DNA of 64,000 bases, from the NCBI GenBank assembly GCA_013398015.1, contig VZRR01004515.1, forward strand, positions 349,590 to 413,589. The letters are read 5' to 3'. Origin of the DNA: Oreocharis arfaki. Taxonomy: Eukaryota > Chordata > Aves > Passeriformes > Paramythiidae. The position numbers and the translations under genes were made by a program. Below are positions 1-12,600 of the stretch, in pieces. Every line of letters starts with the position of its first letter. Position 1 is the stretch's first letter. Under the pieces are notes generated by a model. It was given only the letters and a program-made list of their open reading frames with translations, did not search any database and was not told the DNA's origin.

Positions 1-434
1 ACCCTTTTTTAAACTGATATATCAGATTGCATGTTTTGTGGCCTTTTTTCATCATGCAGCAGCTCATTTGGACTGTCCAGGAAGACTAATTAACACTAAT
101 GCCTCTAAAGAATTTTCATTTGTGATGCTAATCTGTCACAAAATCAAAAGTATCTTCAGAAAGCCATGGAAAAAAGTAAAGAGCTTCTTGCAGCCAGCTT
201 AAATTAGTGTTAGCTTGATTTGTGTTAATTGAAAGGTTGTTTACATCTCTTTTGTAAGTGTTTATAAAAGTTGGCAGACAGAAGAATAGCTGCTTACCTA
301 CATGAACAAAACTTTCATTTATTTAAGCTGCTGTATATATTACTATCATTAAAAACCTCTTGAAACATTTCTCTACACACCGTCTTAAGGTGTAGGCCTG
401 TCTCTGTGTTTATGTACACACGGACACACGCATG

Positions 435-454
435 CACACACACACACACACACA
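435..454. repeat. (CA)10 microsatellite
   Basis: Ten uninterrupted CA units follow a looser CACACG/CATGCA stretch from about 413. Confidence 0.95.
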
Positions 455-2610
455 TAACATGCTGTATTATTTTTGTTACTGAGACATTTATACTCAGTCC
501 TCATATTACGTGAATATTTCTGTGTCCCAGTTCATTCTAGCAGCCTACTGGCCTCTGTTTAAATTTCCCCAAGATATGTGCAAGTCAGAAAAATACCTTG
601 ATGACAGCTTGTGAAAGCGTCTTGCTTTTGCACTCATATACATGCCCTTGGACAGCTGATCAGCAGAAATTTAGTACTTACATAGCTGAGCACCCCTAAA
701 GCTGATTGGGATTCATGAGCCCTGGGTCCTGGGCTGGGACAACCTCAGGCTCTTGTTCCCTGGTTCTCCACATTCACAGCATCTCAGGACAGGCCACCTG
801 ACCTCCATATGTGGAAACTGCCCAACTCTGATGATGTTGGATAGACCCCCACCTAATATGTTCAGGATCTACATTGTCCACACTGGTAGATGGAGAGAGA
901 GGCTTGCTAGGCTTACATGGCAGCAAGCACTCCCAGCTTTTCCTAGATAGCTTTTAGATATCTTGTCTTCTAAAAATTACAGGATAGATATTGTTGATAA
1001 GAGCACTGATGTGTCCCCAGACCTTAAATGAAACTTCTAGAGGAATGGGCAAAAAAATTTGGTTTCCTCAGCAGAGCATGATTAAATTGCTGCTTAGTTC
1101 ACAATGCTGACTACTGACTTTTGCATCATTTTGGTGTTGCTAGACATGTACTGCTTGTAAGGACAATTAGCAGAGCAGAGAGAAAAGCAGCAGATGCTAG
1201 AAGTGCACAGAGTTAGATTACTCATTATGATGTCATGAAGAATCTTTTTCAGACAAGTGAAAAGGTTGGTATTAAACCAAAAAAATCGTAGACCAAATAA
1301 TTATTAAAGAAATAATATGAAGATTTCAGGAAAGAGTAGCAGAAAAATCAGTGTCTTGCAGTACTCTAAAACATGTGCTTGCCTGAACTACAGAGGGAAG
1401 ACACCAACATACGTGATGGAGATTCTATTCTCCCTCTTCCTCCCCACTCCTGTTCCTTCTTTCCTTTAGTATTGGTTATGTGGTGGGTTTGGTGTGTTCC
1501 ATGTTGAACCAAAAGACAATGTGTTTTAAAGTTTCATAAACCTTTAAAAACTCATTAACTGATTATCTGCTCAGAGGTAACAATGAGAAAATATTTAATA
1601 ACCATTATCTGGAGCCTTTGTGCATATTTTACAGCAGTTTTTCAGTCTAGTAAGACCAACTAGAAATACGTACTTGCCATTTCAAAGATTTATTCTCACA
1701 AGTACCTGATGCGTGTAAGGTAGAAAGCAAGTCTCATGAGACAAGTACCTCCTGCTCTCAAAAGCACTCTGCTCCACATTTACGGTTCTCTTTGTTTCCT
1801 TAAAAACAAATGTACTTTGTTTTTTCTCTTGCCAATCCTATTTGTGAATTTGAAACTAAATGGCATTTGTATGCCATCATTCTGTATGGCATCAGTTCAT
1901 TGATGAAGAATTATGCATGCGGAAAATGTCAGACTTTCTCCCCGCAGAAACTCTATTCTTCACAAAAGCTACTATTGGTATAGAATATATATGTGCACTT
2001 CTGCAAAATCTTATTTGAGAGGTGCATTTGTATGGCATGCACTGATATAAGAGACAAAAGATTCAGCAATGTCAAGTTCTGTAAACAAACCACTCCAAGG
2101 AATTAACATTAACACATAATTGTATGTTTTTACTATGTCAGACATGTCACAAAAAAAAAGAACTTGAATTGTGATCATAGTAATTAATTTTTCCTCTCCC
2201 ATTTGAAACATGCCAACTTATTATGGCATTGAGGATGATAGATTCTGGTCTGCCATTTTAGTGCATCATATATTTACATTTCCATATGAAGAATCATTAC
2301 CAAAAGATGCTAACAGGATGAGACCTATATATAAACATGTCTTTAAGTATGACCACTACCTTTACATTAAGGCCTGGAGGTCTTTAGAAAAAAAAGAGGG
2401 AAGGCTAGGCAAGAAAAATAAAGCAAAACAGATATTTTGTCCTCCAAATCAGGTAGGTCTAGAAATCACAGTGATGAAAAGCAGGATTGTAGAGAATTGT
2501 ACCAGTTTGAAAAGACAGAAAATGTAATTTTTCCATCTGCTCTTAATCTGACCATCTTTGCTTCATTTTTGCTGTATTAACAGTGTGTCCAGGGTGAGTG
2601 GGTGGCTGAG

Positions 2611-2648
2611 CTTCCAGTTCTGTGGTATTCTTTCTTCCAGTTCTGTGG
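2611..2648 (+). repeat. 15-bp direct repeat pair
   Basis: CTTCCAGTTCTGTGG occurs at 2611-2625 and again at 2634-2648, a 23-base period, suggesting a local tandem duplication that has since diverged between the copies. Confidence 0.85.
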
Positions 2649-2829
2649 CTTTCCTGTTCTGAAGTGGAAATTTCTATGTTCTGACATATAATGCAAAGGA
2701 AAAAAAAGGTGAGGAAAAGAAAAAAAGGAAAAATGGAAAGGTACTGATTCAGATGATGGGAAGCTGTTTCCAAATACTGTTACCAAAAGCACATATTTAG
2801 GTGCCCTTATATTGTGTGGTTTTACCAAT

Positions 2830-3090
2830 AAGCCCAAGGGGCTCCTTCTTTGCCGCCACCCCCTTCCTCGAGCCTTGCGCTCTGCCTGCCTGATCCCATC
2901 CGACAGTAGAGCTGATACCGCACTAATCCCCGCAAGTTTGGGACTAATGAACTAACTGCTGGGCTGCCGCCACGGAGCTTGGTCCCAAACTATACTGTAC
3001 TTCACACTCGATTTATTCTCCAGATGGCGAGACTGCGCAGCCCTGCCGCGAGGGACCACCTCTTCCACTGGAGTGTAAAAGTGGACGGAT
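2830..3090. promoter_or_regulatory. GC-rich intronic block, possible regulatory element
   Basis: A CpG-bearing block stands out from the AT-rich intron on both sides. It contains CACTAATCC and GGGACTAATGAACTAAC homeodomain-like sites and CAGATGGCGAGAC, which resembles a YY1 core (ATGGCG). No coding frame of the CLYBL family is present. An enhancer or an old mobile-element remnant are both possible. Confidence 0.25.
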
Positions 3091-4619
3091 GTTGTTTTCT
3101 TTGCAGATTTGATAATTCAGAGCTGGAAACTCATGAGGACGGTTAGTTATTAGGTTTAATGGGTGCCAGTCGAGCCAGCAATATGCGTATTCCCATTTTT
3201 AATTTCAGTGTCTGTGTGTCTGAGTAGCAATGGATTTGTCAGCAATGCTGCGTCACCAAAACCTTTATCTTCACCAGTTGGCGTAGCTGCACATGGTTAT
3301 GAACCTCTTCCTGTGTCCTCCTCAGAGTCAAACAGAAGGGGTGCTAAAGTAGCCACCCTGACCAACCTTTTTTTTACCTCAGTGAGCTTTCCAGCACAAG
3401 TTGCAAATTCAGTGTATTTTAATAGTATTGCTATTTACTATGAAGCTCTCTGTTGTCTTTCTCTCTTGTTCAGTTTGATAAAGAACCCAACTCGCATGGG
3501 TTCCAAGGAGGATACCACCATCTCAAGCTACCTGGGCATGAAATGTTTTACTTAATGATTGGGTTTATTTCTATGTCAGCTATTCTTTCATGACAAAATA
3601 TTATCTGATATTGTAGTTCTCATGTCAAGAACAGGGCAAATATTTTTCTCACCAGTCCTTAAAAATTCTGGTTTTACCGTTCTTTACAGTAAAGGTATTA
3701 TTGTATCAAGGACTCCTTTTTTCTCTGTTACAACGTTGAAGTAGTTTACCTACGTTGGACCTTTAGCTTTTGCGTGAATCCTACAATAAGAATAACATCT
3801 ACTTTTCCCTGCATAATGAGGCAGAAAAGGCTCTCCCTTTCCTCCATGTTTTTAGTACATTTAGTCAAAGGCTTTACTATATATTTTTTTATTTACCCAT
3901 GAAGTGTTTTATTGGAAACCTCTACGGGGACCTGATGTTCCCCACTAACATCAGTTGGATTTCCTCCATGGTAGGAAGCGTAGGCACTGAGTCAGCCCCC
4001 TCACAAGCTCTGGCTTTGGCAGCCAGGTCCCATCAGTTCGTTCCACAATTAAAAACATAAATTGATTCTTGCTGTGGAAACTATAGTGACTGGAAGTATT
4101 ATATCATGGAAATAAAACGTTTCCATTCCTGGGGTGTCTAGGCAGACAGATCTAAAACATAGCGGTTCTAAGAAAATGCATCAATTCTCAACCCAACAGA
4201 TGGCATGGGTGTGTTAACTAACATAGCAACATATTTTCTATTAAAATATGGGAAAAAACAACAACCCCCTCCCCATGTTTGTTGGTTGGTATAAATTCAG
4301 TGAAGTTGTTGGTTATTTTTGGGATATGTACCAGAGGGCTGCACATTTAGTTTATGTAAATTGATAACAGCAACAGCCTGTTAATAAGGGTTTTGTATGG
4401 AAATATACCTAGAAAGACATGATCTGTCTTTTTTGGGAAGGGAGGTTGCAGGCTGAGGAGAAAAATAGATATGAGATGGCGTAGTGCTCATTATTATATT
4501 TTGAAAAAAAAATCATAACAAATTAAGCTGCAAGTTTGCTAGGGATGTGCCTTCAGTTGGAATCGGGTGCTGCCTTAGAGAATACTTTGGGGAGATCTCT
4601 CTTTTGGAAATTGGATTGG

Positions 4620-5000
4620 TGTGTGCTGAAACGGTGATAATCTGACTTTAATTAAAAGCACAAATTGATTTGGAGTGTGTTTTTAAGCTACCCTTCTGCA
4701 TCATATCCAGAAACTTTCAGCCCAGCCCTAGAAACCCATTAGCCCATGTCAGAGAAGGAAAACATAGGGGATTTGTATTTCCCGGTATTGGCATCATAAT
4801 GTTCGGTTTACCTAATTTGGAAGAACCATTTCAGACAGCCGTGCGCCGGAGCTGTCTTCCAGATGGATATGTTTGTACTAAACTGCGTGCATCTTTATGT
4901 GGCTTTCCTAATGGTCCCAGACAGAGTCCATTCACAGCAGTTCGAATGTTTTGGGTTGCATTTTCCAGAGATTACCTCTGAGCATGCCCCTTGATTGCAG
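4620..5000. promoter_or_regulatory. Candidate conserved non-coding element in intron 2
   Basis: A low-repeat, mixed-composition stretch carries TTTAATTAAAAGC, CAAATTGATTTGG and several CAGATGG/CAGCCG sites and lacks any plausible exon. The texture resembles vertebrate enhancers near developmental regulators. Conservation cannot be tested from this single sequence. Confidence 0.25.
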
Positions 5001-6446
5001 CCCAGGGATACGTACATGGGTGCCTTGTTCCTGTCTGTCCGATTAACGGGCATATGCTCCCAACCTTCGGAGAAGCACGGCTAGTAGCCCCAAGCTGAAG
5101 GCTGTTCACTTCAGATTTCATTAACTTTCTGCTTCATTATTCCTTCCTTTTAACCAGTTAGAGCCGCCAATTGCTTTACTCTAAACTTACCCTAATTATC
5201 AGGGGTCCCAGCCCTGTAAATCAGTACACTGCAGAGCTGTCTTGAACTGGCCTGGGAGACCCTGTTCTCATCGGTCCTGACAACTGTAAGCTACTGTTCC
5301 CTCACACTGTTTAACTCAGACCACATTGGGAAACCACCTCTGCCCTTCTTGCTGGCAGAGGTTTGCATCCGTCTGGTTTAAATCTACTGTCATGCGCTCT
5401 CTTGCTGATTTGTATTAGCCTGGATATTAACTTCGGTGATTTTTTTTGTTGTTTTTTCCCTTTGTGTTTGCCTGTTTTCTTGAAAAGCATCTCTATTCAG
5501 CAACTGCATATTGTTAAAGTCATTCCTGAGCCTCCATGAGTGAGGAGCTTTAAAGTTTTATTAGCCCCATAAAAACTCTTCACAAATGAAATGACTTTTG
5601 ATAAGTGTGCATTTTGACAATGCAAATTTATTAGGGGCTGTTGGTGAGTGGAAGGAATTTGGGGTTGAAACTTCAGTTGGCAGGAAGCAGGGAGCCCAGC
5701 ACCCTCCTTCGACCCCTACCCCCTTCTCCAGGCCAAGAAATGTTTTTCATTTCAGAAAAGCATGCCAGTATTCTTCATGCAAATCAACTATTAAACAGAT
5801 TTGTAAATTTCCATTCACAAAAATAGCAAACGACCAGGGGAAGCATGTGTCTTTGGAGATTTTATTTTGTGCCAACAGAATACTCTTTTATGTGGTCTAA
5901 GAAAAATCTTAGAGTTATTTCAGTGTTGTTTTCATATGCCAGTTGTGAACTCTATTACTGCCTTTAATGCACTTTGAATACATGGATTAAAGGAAAGCCA
6001 AAGAAGTATATGTACATCTGTACTTTTTGACGTTCAGGCCATATAGATCTGAACTACAAAAATGAATTTTTCAATGCAAATTTAAGAGCATGTCATTTTT
6101 GAGAGAGAGCACAGTTAGTGCAACTCATTATGTTAGTGTAAAGATTTGTGTTGCACATGTTCAGCACTAGCAGACACAAAAGTCTTGTTTTCTGCAAGTG
6201 GTAGAAACCCCATGCATTGAATTTACCAGTTATAAAGAAACATTAAAGAGGAAGGTAAAATGGTGAGGTTCTGGTGATGACTGCTTCAATAAAGTCCAAG
6301 AGTGACAGACATTTTGTGGACACCACCATTCTGGCTGTCTAGATTTTCCCCCTTATCATTTCAACAAGTTTTCTTGCATTTTTCTGTCAATAGAAAACAT
6401 GCTTTCTTTTTATTTTCTTGTGCACCTGAACTCGTATATATTGTAG

Positions 6447-6635
6447 AGAGAAGCAAGACTGACCATTGTGAAAACCCTTGAAGAGTTTGACTTTGGCCAT
6501 GCGGAAAAGTGTGTCAGGATAAACTCTGTGTCCAGCGGCCTTGCAGAAGAAGATCTAGAGGTGCTTTTGCAGTCCAAGACCCTTCCTTCAAGCATGATGT
6601 TGCCAAAGGTTGAAAATGTTGAGGAAATAAGATGG
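6447..6635 (+). CDS. CLYBL: CLYBL coding exon 3
   Basis: This 189-base exon encodes 63 residues, from REARLTIVKTLEEFD to PKVENVEEIRW. It starts after the acceptor AG at 6445-6446 and ends before a strong GTGAGT donor at 6636, both in phase 0. The peptide corresponds to about human residues 84-146. It contains the VRINS strand, whose Arg (6516-6518) is the conserved CoA/substrate-contacting arginine of the CitE family, and the LPSSMMLPKVE stretch that forms the next barrel strand. The acceptor has a poor pyrimidine tract, and a second AG two bases downstream (6447-6448) could be used instead. I chose 6447 because it keeps the reading frame with the family sequence. Confidence 0.95.
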
Positions 6636-9600
6636 GTGAGTACCAACAACGCAGTAGGTCTTGACTGAAGCTTTTGGGCCAAGTTCACACAGGCGCAGAA
6701 ATGAATGACTGTGAGTTAGGAGGAAGGCTGCAAATACCATGTGATGTTGTTTCTTGGCTGAGGTAATTGGGAAGTGCATCCACTTAAATGTGTGTGTGAT
6801 GTGCTGTATCAAAAGCATATATGGAACACGTTTATAAAGAAAACCAGGTGTACTTCTCCCACAGCTGACAAAGAACCAATACTGCTGTCAGAATATATTA
6901 TCAAAAATAGAAGGGTAAGTGCCTGACTCTTCTCTAACTACCCTAGCAAGCAAAATTACTGTCTATCCAAGAGCCTTAGTTACGTGCATTGGAAGCAGGA
7001 GATGGGAAATCATGTTGGCAACACATATGAAAAAATGGGTTGGGGGGAAGGTCACTCCTTGGGGCAACTGGAGGAACAAACAGGAAGCTTTTAACTAGTG
7101 TTTTTAATTAGCACAGATATTATTTCCTGAACAGTTCTCTACTTCTTCCTTTTTAATTGCTGACAGGTGTGTTTGTGTTTCACAACTGACTTTTCAGCCA
7201 ATAAAAACCTGAAATGTAAATGGTTGGCATGTCAAATTACTTAAGAAAACTTTGAAATAGGCCCAATTATGCTATAATTGTTTTAATTGTCAAAAAAGAG
7301 GGATGCTTGTTTGGATATACCATTATTTCTGTAACATGCCAGTAAAGGAATAATGCTTAATTATTCACTTTATATTTTTGCAAACCGCTAGCTGAGCAAC
7401 TAGCACGCGTGCAAGCTGTGATGAAAGGCAGGCAGACGTATTAGGATCTATTTTAATCTCAGCATCTAACCTTGATCAAACCCCTGAGATAGGCCTGAGC
7501 TCACAATGGAGCACAGCCCCATGCGCCGGGTATGTGACAGGCCCCGTCCGTTCTGTGGCGCTGCCCCTTCGGCCGCCACCACTCACCATGGAAGGTTCAC
7601 CATCCCCTTCCACCAACGGGTAATTAAATTAGCCAGAGTACACCTCTCAGGGTTTACAGCCATGTAAGTGTTAGACGTAACTTGTCAGTGATGAATATTC
7701 ATGATACCAAAATGGCAGAGCCCTTGCTGCCACCAAGTAGGTTTTGCAGAGATAGGGGATGCCGGGGCTCTTTGTCCCCTTATCCTTTTCCACTTTCCCT
7801 CTCGCTAACTTTTATTTCCATCATGGAAAACAAGCCAGCCCCAGAAACTTCTGCCTCATTGTCTTTCTTTTGCTTCCCTCTCCCTTTGCCCAGCCTTTGC
7901 ACACAAAGAACATACTCTGCCTAACGCCGCTGCCTTCTTTCCCCAATCCCCCAAAAATTCACTGCAGCATGATTTCTCAGCCTCCCAGAAGCTGTTTCTT
8001 TCCCCCCAGGCACACCCGCTCCCCCCCTTCATTTTTATTTATGTGCAGCAGAAAACCTGGAGGCTGATGCACAACTAAAAGATGGGCTTACTTGTTTTCT
8101 TTTGTGTGAGAATCTCTTGCTTTCCTTTTGTCCCTAGTGTGGGTACTTGTTTGACTGGCATGGCTTATTGGACTATAACAAGCGTAACTCTCCCTCCTTT
8201 GTGGCGGGACAATTCTCCCACAAATCCCGACCAGTGTGCATTCTTCCCGACACACTATTGGGTGTGCACTGGAATTGAAAGAATTGCTGAGGCCTTGCTA
8301 CTTCATCCCCTCCCCAAGCTTTGTGGGGTTTTTTTTTTCCTCCGCCTTCTTTTTTTTTTTTCCCCTTTCTCCCTGAAATTAACACTTTACCGGGCCGGAA
8401 ACATTTAATCGTCTCCTTTTGAAAAAAAAAAAAAAAATTAATTGAAACTTCTCCACTCGTTACCTTTTGTATTGGTGCTTATTGCAAATCTTTTACAAGG
8501 GAGAGGAAGGGAGGCAATATTTAATTAAATGTGGGTTTTGGTTTTTTTTTTTTTTTTCCTTACTTTCAAAACAAAAGATAGGAAGAATCCCAGGAGTGTG
8601 ACTTTTAAAATATCTAAAAATAAAACAAGAGCTCTGGTCTTTAACTTGCACCTAAAATATACACACAGTAGCACTTTTTAACTTTTTTTTCGTCTTAAAA
8701 AAATAAAAACCAGATAGAAGTCTTAAGAATATATGCTGATACCATTATATTACCTCATTTTCTGCATTTGCCTGGGTGAACTTTACTGTTTTCTGTCACT
8801 GTAGTAACCTGCCATACTGTACAGAGTGAATTGAATTTTTTTTTTCTCTTTGCACATTTTTGAGTGGAATTCTCTTCACTAAAGAAAAGTTACCAAGAGG
8901 GCCATGGTGATGATGCAGAGCAGAGATGGGAGGGAAGAATTCTTCATCAGAGAAATCTGTGATTTATTTTGGCCTAATTGTAAAGTTACTGCAAATTGCT
9001 GGAAAGCTTTTTTTTTTTTTCAAGATCTGGGTGATTAGATTTTCCTTCTTTTGGGGAGGGGTGGTGGGGGGAAGCTAAAAGGGGAAATAACACCTCTAAT
9101 CCAGCTTCTGGTAAATAGGCTGCCAGCTTTTAAAATGAGTTTCCTTTCTATTAGTCAGAATATTATGCTAAGCCTTAAGCATTAGTTTTTTATGTTGCCA
9201 TAGCAGCCTTATTCCTGCAGGGTTGTGACCTGCGATGATTACAGTACAAAGCTTATAGGGTCTTGAAACCCCCTTTGAAGATGAAAAGTCTTTGATGGTT
9301 TATATTTATGCAAATCTCTTAGATATGATTTACCCAACTGAGACTGAATGGAGAGATGATTAAAATTCCCTTTCCTTTGATATCCATTAATAGTCGAATA
9401 TTCCTTAAATTTAAAATATATGCATATGTGATTTTTGTCTTTATTTACTAACATTTTTGCAGTACCTGCAATATGTTTATCTTGACGCAAATTGCTCGAT
9501 CTGGACAGATATAATACACTTACAATATAGGGCTGAAGGTTTTTTCCCCCTTTTTTTTTTTTTTTTTTTCCTTTTGAAAGGGGAAAAATCTGTGCAAGAG

Positions 9601-12600
9601 CTTTTGTATGTTTCCAGATGATAGATTTTGGAATTTGGGCTACCCCACTGGCAGCTCAGAGCTAGCTGTGAACTGGTCTCATGGAAAAAATTGGCAAGCT
9701 TTGGTCTTCAAAGAATTAAACTTCCTTTTTAAGGCCTTCCTAGGTAAGCTAAAAAATTATGAAGAAAAGCCTATTGAACAAAAGGGTAACGGTGCCGTAA
9801 TGAATAATACGGATGCCACTTAGAAGGCTGGGGAGCGCTTCCAGTGATGGCAGTGCTGGACCTGAAACAAAACCGGACCTCAGGTACAGCAGCACTTCAT
9901 TGTTTTCCAGAGCCCACGGATTTGCATTTCACTAAGCCAGGGTGAGAGGTGCTAAGCTTGGATTTTTATTTTTTTTTCCCCTTGCAAACCAGCCTCCAAA
10001 TTTAGAAACGCATGGGAATGCTGCAGTTTCAAATCACAGGCCTTCTTAAAAGCTGTTTTAACTTCTTTAATTATCGGGTTTTGGGGTGGGGAGGGGTGTT
10101 TGTTACAGTCAGGTGAATATTTGCCATGTTGTACATACATGTAGACTGTTCTTTTTTTTTCCCTCTGATAGCTCATTCTGTCTAGTTTTAGTTTTCAGAC
10201 AAATTCTTACATCACCTAAAAGGCCGAACACTTGTAGAACCAATGAATTTTATCCCCTTCGTGGAAACTGCAATGGGCTTGCTGAATTTTAAGGTAAGAA
10301 AGTTTTGAAGTGCTCATATTTAGCCATCTCAGCAAACTAGGATAAGCAGAACACTCCTCAGTCTCTCCCTGATTTCACCAAGGAAAAGAGGTTAAAAAGT
10401 ACAAAACACATTGTTCAAGCCCCAAAAACATTTGCACGTTGAACTCTGATGTTTGTATTGTAAAGGCCTTCATAAATTCAAAATATTCCAGTGACAGAAG
10501 AGTTCTAGACAGCGCACACCAAATAACAAAACCTCTCTTCATTCCTACTATTGTTTTGAACACACTTGGAGTGGAAATGGGCATCTCCAAAGACCTGGAA
10601 TACTCAGTTTCGCAGTATACATGGCTATTTAGTAGCTGTCAGACTCAACTTTTGTATACGCTCAATTTGAAATAAAAATTAATAATCCTTTCACTATTGC
10701 TAAACCTGAATCTTTATAATGGTTTCTACTAATAACATTACAACCAAATTCCATGTTATTGTTTCTTTGTGTGCATGATGGAGTGTTTAATGCTAAAATT
10801 AGAAGTAGAATTAGCTTTGAAAATACCTAAAGAACACACTCATCTTTTAGGGTAATTTTAGATCAAATCTGATTTATAAAATTCATTTTAATATAAATCA
10901 CTCCCCAACACTTACTATCAAGTCCAGGTTTTTCAGAAAGGCAAGGCAGCGTGGTAATGAAACGGGAGAACTTGTGCATGCACAAGGAACTCTGCGTTCC
11001 CCTCCCAAGCTCTAAGGGAAAAGTTTCAGACCAGCTGAGGACACACAGATCAGAAGTACCTCCAGAAGCACCTCACAGGCAGCCCGATCGTTTGATACAG
11101 CCATTTATCTTACAGCACAAGCTGACCTATCTGGGAGCATAATAAAGCAGTAACCAAATGGACACGCTCCTGTCCGGTGTGCAAACACAGAATTAGATCA
11201 TATTTTAAACGACTGAGGTTTTTCTTCACCTACAGTATTTTATAGTGGAGGTTTAATGTTGTGGTTGCTGATGCTGGCAGGAGAGTTGCCTTTTAAAGCA
11301 CACTGTTAAAGAATAATTTTGTGTCCCACCAGCTGCCATAGAAGAACACCCTTTAGTAGAGCTGGTAATTACATGTCGCTCTCCATGTGCCTTAGCCTTA
11401 AAAGATACTAATATTATCCAAACATCAATATAAAATAGCAATATTACTCTACTCATGAAACAGCTACAGCGGCAAAATCTTTTACTTTTATTTTAATGCT
11501 TTTCTGCAGCACTTGTTGCATTTTTAACTTCCTTAGCTTATTTTTAGTTATATATAGCAGAAGACTTTAAATTGGCAATCCTTCTATCCTGTAATGAACT
11601 TAAAATAATTGCAAACCATTCATATTAATTATTTCATAAAAGAGATTCTGATCTTTATGCTGTTTCTCATGCAATAAATTGCATACCAAACTAGTCAAAT
11701 TTTATACTTTTTGTTTGTTTTTTACACAGTATTTGCCAAATTTTGTCTCATATTGTTACACGAATATCTGANTCAAATTTTATACTTTTTGTTTGTTTTT
11801 TACACAGTATTTGCCAAATTTTGTCTCATATTGTTACACGAATATCTGAAGTAGTGGTCACAGTAACACCCGGGGCATAATGTAAACCAGAAGGTGGGGA
11901 ACCTGTTATTGATCTCCTGTATTTGCAATCTGGGGATATAGGTGCTTAGGGAAAGAAAAACACTTTTTCTCTTTTGCTGAGTCATTTTAAAGCACTGTGC
12001 ATTGTTGAGCATCTACAGTGGCTTTGCTTAATAGGAGCAATTTTCTTGGAAAGATTTTGGTAATGCTGAGTTGCTGTAATTCCCTCTGTAGTCTCTCCGC
12101 ATCCTGCATTTCTGTAGACATTAATACTCTGTTCTCATTTGAAGGCTGTCTGTGAGGAAGCACTGAGAGCAGGATCCCAGGCTGGCTTTCATTTGGATGC
12201 AGTTGTCTTTGGAGGAGAGGATTTCCGTGCCAGCATAGGTTGTTACTTTTCTCTTTACTATAAATGTTTATGTATGGCATTTGCATTGGAGAAGCCCGTG
12301 AAATTTCTGACATCAATAATTAAAGTAATGATGCCTGAGTCTCATTTTATGTTTGCATTTTTCTCCTTAATTTCTTTTCAATGCAGAATGTATCACTGGT
12401 GAATTAAAACATGGTCCTTGTGTTATAGGGCACTGAGACTTTCGTGCTTCTTGCCAGCCAGTACCAAAAGTTAATGAAAAAACAAAAAAAAACCAAAACC
12501 CACCCTGCTGAGTCACTGAAATAATTTAAAAATACTGTATCCATAAACAACATTCACATGCTTCTTAGAACTACATTTGAAAGTCCTAAAATTCTGGTGT

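Larger units (their letters stand above)
1..6446 (+). other. CLYBL: CLYBL intron 2 (3' part)
   Basis: No exon with the conserved YVPGND or DCEDG motifs of CLYBL exon 2 is seen here, so the whole stretch is read as intron. It holds a short CA microsatellite (435-454), a 15-base direct repeat (2611-2625 and 2634-2648), a GC-rich block at about 2830-3090 and a possible conserved element at about 4620-5000. The rest is AT-rich intron with no further feature seen. Confidence 0.8.
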
